DNA from: an uncultured Mucispirillum sp.
Lineage (GTDB): Bacteria > Chrysiogenota > Deferribacteres > Deferribacterales > Mucispirillaceae
DNA length: 64,000 nucleotides
Reading direction: 5' to 3'
Assembly (NCBI GenBank): GCA_944325215.1
Contig: CALUZC010000003.1
Span: 1 to 64,000, forward strand
This document shows, piece after piece, positions 1-7,704 of this stretch (the stretch's first letter is position 1; every line of letters starts with the position of its first letter). The position numbers and the translations under genes are program-made. The notes under the pieces are model-generated. The model was not told the origin of the DNA and did not search any database. It worked only from the letters and a program-made list of their open reading frames with translations.

Positions 1-190
1 TTGGTATTCATAGAGCAGGATATGTAAAAATATAATCATAGAAAACTGAATTTACAGACTTTTTTTCACAGGCTCAAGGTTTTTATTATGTTTCACAGTT
101 TATATATGAATGTTGGTATTCTTATTTTTTAAATAATTGATAAAACTTATAGTGAATATTGGTTTTCATTAGTTACTTTAAAATTAAACA

Positions 191-223
191 AATAAAAAGC
201 CCATTTGATAACCAAATGGGCTT
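191..223 (-). terminator. Terminator of the duplicated potD end
   Basis: An 11-bp perfect stem (197-207 with 213-223) around a 5-nt loop is followed on the minus strand by a T-rich run (196-191). It ends the cassette and the truncated potD copy. The whole hairpin is the exact reverse complement of the one at 3512-3538, so the loop is inverted relative to the intact potD copy. Confidence 0.85.
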
Positions 224-386
224 AAATTATTATAACTTATTGATTAACTTTTAATTTATTCCAGTATTCACTGTATATTGGTAGGGCATCTTCAATATTA
301 AGCTGGAATTCAGAATTTTGTAAATCTTCATTAGTAGGGAAGATAATTCTGCTGTTTTTAGCATTTTCATCTAAATATTTTCCAAC
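197..386 (-). repeat. 190-bp direct repeat, copy 1 (potD 3' end plus terminator)
   Basis: This stretch aligns without gaps to 3512-3701. I count 12 mismatches in 190 positions, three of them in the terminator loop. Similarity stops sharply at 386/3701 on one side and at the hairpin on the other. Repeat-to-repeat distance is 3,315 bp. The layout resembles an element inserted at a gene's 3' end that carries its own copy of that end, or a recombination scar. Confidence 0.9.
237..386 (-). pseudogene. Truncated potD 3' end (last ~49 codons)
   Basis: Read on the minus strand, this keeps the potD frame from VGKYLDENAKN to the same LKVNQ ending and stop codon. Against the intact gene it has five synonymous codon changes and three conservative replacements (D to N, E to D, Q to E). 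This looks like divergence under purifying selection, so the fragment probably came from a functional divergent potD allele rather than decaying here. It has no start and begins 10 nt after the stop codon of the nuclease-like gene, so it is not expected to be translated. Confidence 0.85.
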
Positions 387-396
387 ATTTCTTTTT

Positions 397-1398
397 TTAC
401 ATGCACCAATTATCAAACATATCCAAAATATGCTCTATTTTATTGAAACATTCTTCATATGTTCCAGTAAATATATCATTTTTAATATAAGCAATAGGTG
501 TCCATGTATATATTTTTAACCTGCTTACTCTTTCAATATTAATATTATACTTTTCACAAGTTTTGTATGCAATATCAAGCATTTTATTTATTTCATTTCT
601 ATCTTTTGATTCTGTTTTAATAATCAATAAAATCTTATCTTTTTTATCAAAATAATTTTCTATTTGAAAATACATGTTAGATTTATGATAATTTGCAGGA
701 TAAAACCAAAAACCGAGAAACATTCCACCAGGATTATTTACCTGTTCCCAATTACAAACCACATTATCCATAGATTTTTCTTTTAAGCGAGTATATATCC
801 GTTTTTCTAGTTCTTTATAAAATCCACAGCATGCATCATAACTTTTCTTAATAGATGACAAATCAGTTTTATATGAATTTGTTTTTGCTTCGATATTTTT
901 AAGACGTTCAAAATAATCTATAAATATATCATTTTTTATATGGCTGTGTTTTTCAAAAAGTGATAGTAAATCATTTCTTGATATATATTTGTAGTTTTCT
1001 CTTTCTATAGAATTAACAATATATGTGCTGTCATCTCTTGTTTTAAGAAATACACATACAAGTTCTAAATTATTTTCATTGCAATGGTTTTGTGCTTTTT
1101 CTTTATAATTTGCTAACTGGTTTCCATGCTGGTTTGTTCCAGTTTTATCTTCAATAATTATAAAATATTTTTTATTAACTGTAACAGATATATCTATTTT
1201 TTCCCACTGCCTCCAACAATATACTTGTTCTATATTTAGGTTTTCATTACCAATAATCATTTTAATAAAATCTTTTGCCAAAGTATTTAATTCTTTATGT
1301 TCTATATATTGATTATCAGCATAAGAAATAAGCCACGTTAAAAATGCATCTTGAGCAAGTTCATTTGTGCCTATTTCAAATAAATTTGGTTTATTCAT
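397..1398 (-). CDS. PD-(D/E)XK nuclease superfamily protein
   Basis: A 333-residue soluble protein with no signal peptide. The N-terminus (NLFEIGTNELAQDAF, then TWLISYAD) matches my memory of the PDDEXK_4 group. A nuclease core is visible: D69 in KIDI, then E83-x-K85 in IIIEDKTGT, followed by Q94-L95-xx-Y98. The C-terminal half is unassigned. An AGGAG lies 7 nt before the ATG. It is the second gene of a cassette, 16 nt downstream of the RCC1 lipoprotein, and its stop lies 10 nt before the truncated potD end. Such proteins often occur in accessory or defence regions, but substrate and role are unknown. Confidence 0.75.
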   Translation of the reverse strand: MNKPNLFEIGTNELAQDAFLTWLISYADNQYIEHKELNTLAKDFIKMIIGNENLNIEQVYCWRQWEKIDISVTVNKKYFIIIEDKTGTNQHGNQLANYKEKAQNHCNENNLELVCVFLKTRDDSTYIVNSIERENYKYISRNDLLSLFEKHSHIKNDIFIDYFERLKNIEAKTNSYKTDLSSIKKSYDACCGFYKELEKRIYTRLKEKSMDNVVCNWEQVNNPGGMFLGFWFYPANYHKSNMYFQIENYFDKKDKILLIIKTESKDRNEINKMLDIAYKTCEKYNINIERVSRLKIYTWTPIAYIKNDIFTGTYEECFNKIEHILDMFDNWCM

Positions 1399-1414
1399 AT
1401 TAATTCTCCTAATT

Positions 1415-3142
1415 CTAATTAAATATTATTTTTTCAAAAGTGTACCAACCATAAGTTGTATAAAGTGAGCTACTTTCAGTTAAAATATATGTGCTTGCAT
1501 CTACATATGTGCTAAATATTTGTTCATATACATATATAAATGTCATTACTTTTGTAACCTTACCGTTAATATCAGTTACTTTTGTAGGTGAGTTAATGTT
1601 GTCTTCCCTTCCAATCCCAAGCTGACCACCTTTGTTATTACCCCATGCATAAAGAGAGCCATCTTCCAGTATAGCAAAAATTGATTTATAGGTAGTATAA
1701 TTTTTATCACTATTAATTATTAAATCCATAATCTTGCCATTAATAGCTGTTACTTTTGTAGGTGTGTTTTTATCTTCATTACTTCCAATTCCCAGTTCAC
1801 CATAATAATTCTTACCCCATGCATAAAGAGAGCCATCTTCCAGTATAGCATGAGATGCTGAAGAACTAGTTATCAGCTTTTTAATTTTGCCAGGTAAATT
1901 TACTATGGTAGGAGTATTCTTATTTATTTTATCGCCAACCCCTAGCTGACCACTATAATTCTCACCCCATGAATAAAGAGAACTATCTTCCATTAATGCA
2001 TAAACTGATGAACCATTAGTTATTAGTTCTTTAATTTTGCTAGGTAAATTAACCTTAGTAGGTGTGTTTTTATTTACTTCATCACCAACTCCTAGCTCAC
2101 CACTATAATTCTCACCCCATGAATAAAGAGAACTATCTTCCATTAATGCATAAACTGATGAACCATTAGTAGTTATTAGTTCTTTAATTTTGCTAGGTAA
2201 ATTAACCTTAGTAGGTGTGTTTTTATTTACTTCATCACCAACCCCTAGCTGACCATAACTATTCTTACCCCATACATAAAGTGCACCATCTTCCAGTATA
2301 GCATAAACTGATGAACCAGTAGTTATTAGTTCTTTAATTTTGCTAGGTAAATTAACCTTAGTAGGTGTGTTTTTATTTACTTCATCACCAACTCCTAGCC
2401 GACCACTTTCATTATAACCCCATGCATAAAGAGAACTATCTTCCATTAATGCATAAACTGACGAACCAGTAGTTATTAGTTCTTTAATTTTGCTAGGTAA
2501 ATTAACCTTAGTAGGTGTGTTTTTATTTACTTCATCACCAACTCCTAGCCGACCACTTTCATTATAACCCCATGCATAAAGAGAACTATCTTCCATTAAT
2601 GCATAAACTGACGAACCAGTAGTTATTAGTTCTTTAATTTTGCTAGGTAAATTAACCTTAGTAGGTGTGTTTTTATTTACTTCATCACCAACTCCCAGCT
2701 GACCATAACTATTCTTACCCCATACATAAAGTGCACCATCTTCTGTTATAACATAACACGCTGATTCAGTAGGGTTATCACCTGCACATTTAATCAATTT
2801 TACTTTACCTGGAATATCAACTTTTTTATTATAGGCTACATATTCATCAGTAAGTCCTAATCCTAACTGACCATCTTTATTATTGCCCCAGGCATAAAGT
2901 GAACCATTATCTAAAATTGCATATAGGGAGTCTTGCCATAATCTTAAGGTATTATTCCATGTAGTAAAGTGATAAAACTCTTTTACAGCATTTGGATCAG
3001 GCTTTGGTTCTGGTAAAACTGAACCATCACCTCCATTATTTCCACTGTTATTACTTCCATTATTGCTGTCACTACAAGCAGTTATCATAAAAATTGATAA
3101 AACTGCATAAATTAGTGTTATTATAAGTTTTTTCTTTTGCAT
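1415..3142 (-). CDS. RCC1-repeat surface lipoprotein
   Basis: A 575-residue protein with a lipoprotein signal (MITAC, Cys23), then a Gly/Ser/Asn/Pro-rich linker to about residue 50. The rest is RCC1-type beta-propeller repeats, each with a LYAWGxNxxGQLGxG-like core. The central units are almost identical 50-residue repeats. RCC1 propellers are usually protein-binding; here the protein should be tethered to the envelope. AAGGAGT lies 5 nt before the ATG. It heads a two-gene unit with the nuclease-like gene, and its promoter contains a C9 tract suggesting phase variation. The binding target is not known. Confidence 0.8.
   Translation of the reverse strand: MQKKKLIITLIYAVLSIFMITACSDSNNGSNNSGNNGGDGSVLPEPKPDPNAVKEFYHFTTWNNTLRLWQDSLYAILDNGSLYAWGNNKDGQLGLGLTDEYVAYNKKVDIPGKVKLIKCAGDNPTESACYVITEDGALYVWGKNSYGQLGVGDEVNKNTPTKVNLPSKIKELITTGSSVYALMEDSSLYAWGYNESGRLGVGDEVNKNTPTKVNLPSKIKELITTGSSVYALMEDSSLYAWGYNESGRLGVGDEVNKNTPTKVNLPSKIKELITTGSSVYAILEDGALYVWGKNSYGQLGVGDEVNKNTPTKVNLPSKIKELITTNGSSVYALMEDSSLYSWGENYSGELGVGDEVNKNTPTKVNLPSKIKELITNGSSVYALMEDSSLYSWGENYSGQLGVGDKINKNTPTIVNLPGKIKKLITSSSASHAILEDGSLYAWGKNYYGELGIGSNEDKNTPTKVTAINGKIMDLIINSDKNYTTYKSIFAILEDGSLYAWGNNKGGQLGIGREDNINSPTKVTDINGKVTKVMTFIYVYEQIFSTYVDASTYILTESSSLYTTYGWYTFEKIIFN
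1948..2700. repeat. Intragenic tandem array, five ~150-bp units
   Basis: Units lie at 1948-2097, 2098-2250 (153 bp, one extra codon), 2251-2400, 2401-2550 and 2551-2700. The last two differ only at two positions near their ends, indicating recent duplication. Each unit encodes one 50-residue RCC1 repeat, so copy-number change keeps the reading frame. Further, more diverged RCC1 units flank the array. Confidence 0.9.
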
Positions 3143-3171
3143 ACAATACTCCTTTTGATAAAATTTTTATC

Positions 3172-3198
3172 ATTATATCACGGGGGGGGGAATGTCAA
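3172..3198 (-). promoter_or_regulatory. Promoter with C9 tract in the spacer (candidate phase-variable)
   Basis: On the minus strand there is a consensus -35 TTGACA (3198-3193) and a -10 TATAAT (3177-3172) preceded by TGA, an extended -10. The spacer is 15 bp and contains nine consecutive C residues (plus-strand G tract 3182-3190). Slipped-strand changes in the tract would alter the spacing; two extra C would give the usual optimum of 17. The RCC1 lipoprotein start is 30 nt further on. Confidence 0.75.
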
Positions 3199-3505
3199 GT
3201 TCTATATTACCCATTATAACTTTTGTAACTTTAGAAAAACCTTTTAAAATATCCAGACTTAATTGTTTTTCCAAATAATAAAATATATAATGGTTTTTAA
3301 AAAATACTCTTATTGATTTATTAAGATAATCATAATCATACACTACATAGTTTTTATGAATATAAGCAATACATTTATTAAAATGTTACATTGCTATTAT
3401 GTTTGATATTTTATATATGAGTTTTTGTATTATTGATTTTTTAGTAAATTTAGTAAACTTATACTTATATGTTAGTTATATTTTATTGATCGCCTGAATA
3501 TTGTA
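3199..3505. other. AT-rich gene-free spacer
   Basis: About 300 bp between the cassette promoter and the potD terminator. I see no open frame with a ribosome binding site, no RNA gene and no mobile-element motif. It does not obviously match the sequence left of the other repeat copy (1-190). Confidence 0.5.
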
Positions 3506-3538
3506 TTAAAAAAGCCCATTTGGTTATCAAATGGGCTT
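3506..3538 (-). terminator. potABCD terminator
   Basis: An 11-bp perfect stem (3512-3522 with 3528-3538) with a GTTAT loop, followed on the minus strand by a T run. It lies 14 nt after the potD stop codon and ends the polyamine transporter operon. Confidence 0.88.
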
Positions 3539-3701
3539 AAATTATTATAACTTATTGATTAACTTTTAACTTATTCCAGTACTGGCTGTATATTGGTAGA
3601 GCTTCTTCAATATTAAGCTGGAATTCAGAATTTTGTAAATCTTCATCAGTAGGGAATATTATTCTGCTGTTTTTAGCATTTTCATCTAAATATTTTCCAA
3701 C
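3512..3701 (-). repeat. 190-bp direct repeat, copy 2 (intact potD 3' end)
   Basis: Partner of 197-386; it contains the last ~49 codons of intact potD plus its terminator. Same orientation and no gaps. Confidence 0.9.
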
Positions 3702-4592
3702 TACTTCTTGTTTTAAAGGTGACGCATAACCTACATAGTTAGATATTTTTGCAGAAATTTCTGGGCGTATTATAAAATCAATAAATTTATATGCGTTTTC
3801 TACATTTCTTGCTTTGCTAGGAATAACAAGGCTGTCCACCCAAACTGCTGCACCATCTTTTGGGTATATATATTTAATATCTTTATTTTCTAAAGATGCC
3901 ATATATGCTTCACCGCTCCACATAATACCAATATATACTTCTTCATTTAAAAATGGAGTTCTTGGAGAATCAGAGTTAAATAAAGTAACAGAAGGCATTA
4001 ATTTAACTAATTTATTATATGCTTCTTCTATTTCAGCTTTATTTTTACTATTACCAGAATAACCAAGGGAGCGTAATGCAGTATGGAATACTTCCCTAAC
4101 ATCATTTTGCAGCATTAATTTGCCTTTAAATTCTTCTCTCCATAAATCATCCCATGAAGTAATTGTTGCGGGGTCAATATATTTAGCATTTACTCCAATA
4201 GCTGTAGTTCCCCACATAAAAGGAACACTGTATTTATTTTCAGGGTCATAAGGCTGGTTTACAAGCTTTGGGTTAAGGTTATTGAAGTTTGATAGTTTTG
4301 ATTTATCAATAGCTTGAATTAAACCTTCTTTTTGCATTTTTTCAATATAGTAAGTTGATGGCACAGCAATATCATAATCAGCACCACCTGTAAGTTTGAT
4401 TTTTGAATACATTGCTTCATTACTGTCATATGTAGTATAATGAACTTTGATGCCAGTTTCTGCTTCAAACTGTTTGATAACATCATCAGGAATGTATTCA
4501 GACCAGTTATAAACAAATAATTCGTTTTCGTTTTTTTTAGTGCAGGCAAAAAGTGTAAAAGCTGCCATAAGCACAACAAGAATTTTTTTCAT
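3552..4592 (-). CDS. potD: Spermidine/putrescine-binding lipoprotein PotD
   Basis: The substrate-binding protein of a polyamine ABC importer, 346 residues, the usual family length. It has a short signal peptide with lipobox LFAC (Cys17), so it should be a lipid-anchored periplasmic binding protein. The mature N-terminus (NELFVYNWSEYIPDDVI, then FEAETGIKV) is typical of PotD/PotF. The ATG overlaps the potC stop by 4 nt, indicating coupled translation. Its 3' end is duplicated at 197-386. Whether it prefers spermidine or putrescine cannot be told. Confidence 0.93.
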   Translation of the reverse strand: MKKILVVLMAAFTLFACTKKNENELFVYNWSEYIPDDVIKQFEAETGIKVHYTTYDSNEAMYSKIKLTGGADYDIAVPSTYYIEKMQKEGLIQAIDKSKLSNFNNLNPKLVNQPYDPENKYSVPFMWGTTAIGVNAKYIDPATITSWDDLWREEFKGKLMLQNDVREVFHTALRSLGYSGNSKNKAEIEEAYNKLVKLMPSVTLFNSDSPRTPFLNEEVYIGIMWSGEAYMASLENKDIKYIYPKDGAAVWVDSLVIPSKARNVENAYKFIDFIIRPEISAKISNYVGYASPLKQEVVGKYLDENAKNSRIIFPTDEDLQNSEFQLNIEEALPIYSQYWNKLKVNQ

Positions 4593-5362
4593 CTTTTCCT
4601 CTCTTTTAACATTATTTGTGTAACAATAACAATAAGCATTGATACACCAAATATAATAGTACTTAACGCATTTACTTCTGGTTTTACCCCAGTTCTAACC
4701 ATTGCATATATTTTTTGTGGTAATATTTCAAATCTTGGACCAGATGTGAAAAATGCACATATACTATCATCCATAGAAATAGTAAAGCTTAATATCCACG
4801 CAACAACAACAGCAGGGAAAATAGATGGCAGAATAATATGAAAGAAAGTCTGTAATTCATTTGCACCTAAATCTTTTGCTGCTTCTATAATATGTATATC
4901 AAAATTTGAAAGCCTTGTAAAAAGCACAGCCATTACAAAAGGCAGGCACAGGGTAATATGTGTAATAAGTAAAGTCTGAAACCCTAAACTAAGGCTTAGA
5001 AATTTGAATAATAAAAGTAGAGATATACCCATAATGATTTCTGGTGACATTATTAAGATATAAAGTAAGGATATAATAAAGTTTTTACCAAAAAACTTAA
5101 ATCTAAATAAAGTAACAGCAGAAAGAGTGCCTATTATTGTTACTAATGTAGCAGATGATATACCAATAATAAGTGAATTTATAAGCCCTGAAATTAATGT
5201 GCTTGAATGAAACAGTTTTTCGTACCATCTTAAAGAAAAACCTTTCCATACGGCACCAGTAGGGGCATCATTAAAAGAAAATACTATTAAAACTATTAAC
5301 GGCAGGTATAAAAATACGTATACGAAAAAAATGTAAGACCATTGTAATTTTGATGTTTTCAT
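4589..5362 (-). CDS. potC: Polyamine ABC transporter permease PotC
   Basis: A 257-residue inner-membrane permease with about six hydrophobic segments. It has the EAA loop that contacts the ATPase (EAAKDLGANELQTFFHIILP). It pairs with PotB to form the channel. Its start overlaps the potB stop by one base (TAATG), and it is followed by potD with a 4-nt overlap. Confidence 0.93.
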   Translation of the reverse strand: MKTSKLQWSYIFFVYVFLYLPLIVLIVFSFNDAPTGAVWKGFSLRWYEKLFHSSTLISGLINSLIIGISSATLVTIIGTLSAVTLFRFKFFGKNFIISLLYILIMSPEIIMGISLLLLFKFLSLSLGFQTLLITHITLCLPFVMAVLFTRLSNFDIHIIEAAKDLGANELQTFFHIILPSIFPAVVVAWILSFTISMDDSICAFFTSGPRFEILPQKIYAMVRTGVKPEVNALSTIIFGVSMLIVIVTQIMLKERKR

Positions 5363-6219
5363 TACAGCACCTTTGTTTGAAATGATTTAGAGCTTTTATA
5401 ATATGCCCATATCATTAAACCCATAACAACAGTAATTAAAACACTTGCAGCAGAACCAAGCGGCCAGTTTTGTATAACAGATGTAGTAAACTGTTCTTGT
5501 ATAATATTACTTACCATCATTGTTTTACCACCCCCCAGCAGGCTTGGAATATAGAAAAGCCCTAATGCAGGTAAAAATACAAGGACTACACCTGCAATAA
5601 TCCCCGGCGATGTAAGTGGTAGAATTATATGGTAAAAAGTTTTTAGTTTACTTGCCCCTAAATCTTGAGCAGCTTCAACATATTTGAAATCAAATTTTTC
5701 AATAGTAGCATATAATGGAAGTATCATAAATGGCAGCAGGGTATATACAAACCCAAAAATTACAGCACCTTCAGTGTATAATAGTTTTAATGGAGCATCT
5801 ATTATCCCTATTTTTATAAGAATAGTATTAATAAGCCCATTAGCAGCAAGCATATATGATATTGCATAAGTTCTTATTAAAGCACTTGTCCAGTATGGAA
5901 TAACTACCAAAAGGGCAAGAAGTCCTTTATATTTTGATTTTGAACGTGCCAAAATATAAGCAAAAGGATAGCCGATAATTAAGCATAATGCTGTTGCAAT
6001 AGCTGCTATTTTAAAGGAATTAATAAATATTTTAAAATAATTATCAGAAAAAAATTGTTTATAGTTATCAAGAGTAAATACAGCTTTAACAAATGATGAG
6101 CTGTCATACTCCATAAAACTAACAACAAACATAATAATATTAGGTATTAAAGCAAAAAGTAGTAACCATAAAACAATGATACCTATTGTAACTTTATGAA
6201 AAAGGCTATGCTCTTTCAT
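5362..6219 (-). CDS. potB: Polyamine ABC transporter permease PotB
   Basis: A 285-residue permease with six predicted membrane segments and an EAA motif (EAAQDLGASKLKTFYHIILP). Gene order potA-potB-potC-potD and its greater length relative to PotC support PotB. The start lies 14 nt inside potA, so translation is probably coupled. Confidence 0.93.
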   Translation of the reverse strand: MKEHSLFHKVTIGIIVLWLLLFALIPNIIMFVVSFMEYDSSSFVKAVFTLDNYKQFFSDNYFKIFINSFKIAAIATALCLIIGYPFAYILARSKSKYKGLLALLVVIPYWTSALIRTYAISYMLAANGLINTILIKIGIIDAPLKLLYTEGAVIFGFVYTLLPFMILPLYATIEKFDFKYVEAAQDLGASKLKTFYHIILPLTSPGIIAGVVLVFLPALGLFYIPSLLGGGKTMMVSNIIQEQFTTSVIQNWPLGSAASVLITVVMGLMIWAYYKSSKSFQTKVL

Positions 6220-7309
6220 CTTTTAAGATAACCTCCCAGCCAGAAACCCAGCCAACAGATACTTGTTCATTCATATTATAGTCAAAATCTTCATATTCTT
6301 CGTCAAAAAATTCGCTAGCTTTAATAATAGTGCCGTTATTTAATTTGATTGTAGTATCAAGTGTAGCACCTTTATATATTTTTGTTTCAATATTTCCAAC
6401 CATTAACCCTTCAGTATCTGGGTGTTCACTAAGCTTTTCTATTCTCATATCTTCTGGGCGTAAAAGAAGAGTAAATTTATCACCAATATTAAGTTGTTTT
6501 TTAGTTTTAATGTTGCAGATTCTACCTTCTACTTTTGCTTTTACAAGATTATCTTCAAAACCTAATACTTCACCTTTTAATACATTAACATCACCAATAA
6601 AGCTCGCAACAAATATAGAATTTGGCTCTTCATATAGATTTTTAGGTGTTCCACACTGTTCTATAATGCCCTGATTCATAACAATAACTCTATCAGACAT
6701 AGAAAGTGCTTCTTCTCTATCATGAGTAACTAGAACAAATGTAATGCCAAGTTTTCTTTGCAGCTGCTTTAATTCTTTTTGCATATTAATTCTTAATGAT
6801 GCATCTAAAGCACTAAGTGGTTCATCAAGTAAAAGCACTAATGGTTTGTTTACTAAAGCACGGGCTAGTGCAACACGCTGCTGCTGACCACCTGAAAGCT
6901 GGTGTGGCTTTCTATCAATAAATTCTTCTAATTTAACAATACGCAGCACTTCCATTACTTTATCTTTTATTTCAGTTTTTGGAACTTTATGCATTTTAAG
7001 TCCAAAAGCAATATTATCAAACACGGTCATATGTGGAAAAAGAGCATAATTTTGAAAAACTGTATGAACTTCTCTATTATTTGCAGGAATATTATTTATT
7101 CTTTTGCCATTTAAAATAATATCACCACTATCAGCATGCTCAAACCCTGCAATTAACCTTAATGTAGTTGTTTTTCCACAACCAGATGGACCTAATATGG
7201 TAAGAAATTCACCATTATATATTTTTAAATCAAGATTATTAAGGACAGATTTACCATCAAAACTTTTATTTACCTGTCTAAGTTCAACTAAAACCTCTTG
7301 TTTTTCCAT
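6206..7309 (-). CDS. potA: Polyamine ABC transporter ATPase PotA
   Basis: A 367-residue ATPase that powers polyamine import. It has Walker A GPSGCGKTT (40-48), signature LSGGQQQ, Walker B LLLDEP followed by LSALD, and an H-loop in VTHDREEAL. The C-terminal third is a TOBE-type regulatory domain, as in PotA/CysA/MalK ATPases. It is the first gene of potABCD, with AAGGTGA upstream of the ATG. Confidence 0.94.
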   Translation of the reverse strand: MEKQEVLVELRQVNKSFDGKSVLNNLDLKIYNGEFLTILGPSGCGKTTTLRLIAGFEHADSGDIILNGKRINNIPANNREVHTVFQNYALFPHMTVFDNIAFGLKMHKVPKTEIKDKVMEVLRIVKLEEFIDRKPHQLSGGQQQRVALARALVNKPLVLLLDEPLSALDASLRINMQKELKQLQRKLGITFVLVTHDREEALSMSDRVIVMNQGIIEQCGTPKNLYEEPNSIFVASFIGDVNVLKGEVLGFEDNLVKAKVEGRICNIKTKKQLNIGDKFTLLLRPEDMRIEKLSEHPDTEGLMVGNIETKIYKGATLDTTIKLNNGTIIKASEFFDEEYEDFDYNMNEQVSVGWVSGWEVILKDERA

Positions 7310-7341
7310 TCATCACCTTATTTAAAAATAGTAAGGAATGT

Positions 7342-7368
7342 ATTATACTTCCTTGTAAAAATTGTCAA
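7342..7368 (-). promoter_or_regulatory. Promoter of potABCD
   Basis: Minus-strand TTGACA (7368-7363) and TATAAT (7347-7342) with a 15-bp spacer; a weaker TAATAC would give 17 bp. It lies about 33 nt upstream of potA. Confidence 0.6.
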
Positions 7369-7613
7369 GATAATTTTTATAAAATAATATATTTATTTAT
7401 AAATACAACAAAAATTATATAAATGTTAGATTAATATATAGTATAAATTATTGTTATTATTAATAATAATATAAAATATAAAAACAGTAATTTTTTTATA
7501 AAAAACACTAAAATTTATTATAAAATAATTAAAAATTAAAAAAATTAAGTAAATTTATTAATGTAAATCTCAAAATTTAAATAAAAATATAGTTTTTTAT
7601 TAAATTAATTGCC
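7369..7613. other. Very AT-rich divergent intergenic region
   Basis: About 245 bp almost entirely of A and T between the potA promoter and the copA promoter. No gene, strong hairpin or RNA was seen. Probably curved or easily melted DNA. Confidence 0.4.
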
Positions 7614-7642
7614 TTGACATATAATTTTTTTTTAAATATTAT
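7614..7642 (+). promoter_or_regulatory. Promoter of copA-csoR
   Basis: TTGACA (7614-7619), a 17-bp spacer and TATTAT (7637-7642), immediately upstream of the CsoR-like operator. Confidence 0.7.
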
Positions 7643-7649
7643 TATATAT

Positions 7650-7670
7650 TACCCCTATACCTATGGGGTA
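7650..7670 (+). promoter_or_regulatory. CsoR-type copper operator
   Basis: Imperfect inverted repeat with TACCCC at 7650-7655 and GGGGTA at 7665-7670, resembling the G/C-tract operators bound by CsoR repressors. It covers the expected transcription start. csoR is the last gene of the same operon, implying autoregulation with derepression by Cu(I). Confidence 0.7.
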
Positions 7671-7704
7671 GGGTAATAAGTGTGTAAAGTATAAAGGTTG
7701 TTTA

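Noticed and set aside
1948-2700. Regular repeats that might suggest a CRISPR array
   Set aside because: Units are 150 bp, nearly identical throughout with no variable spacers, and encode RCC1 blades in one open frame.
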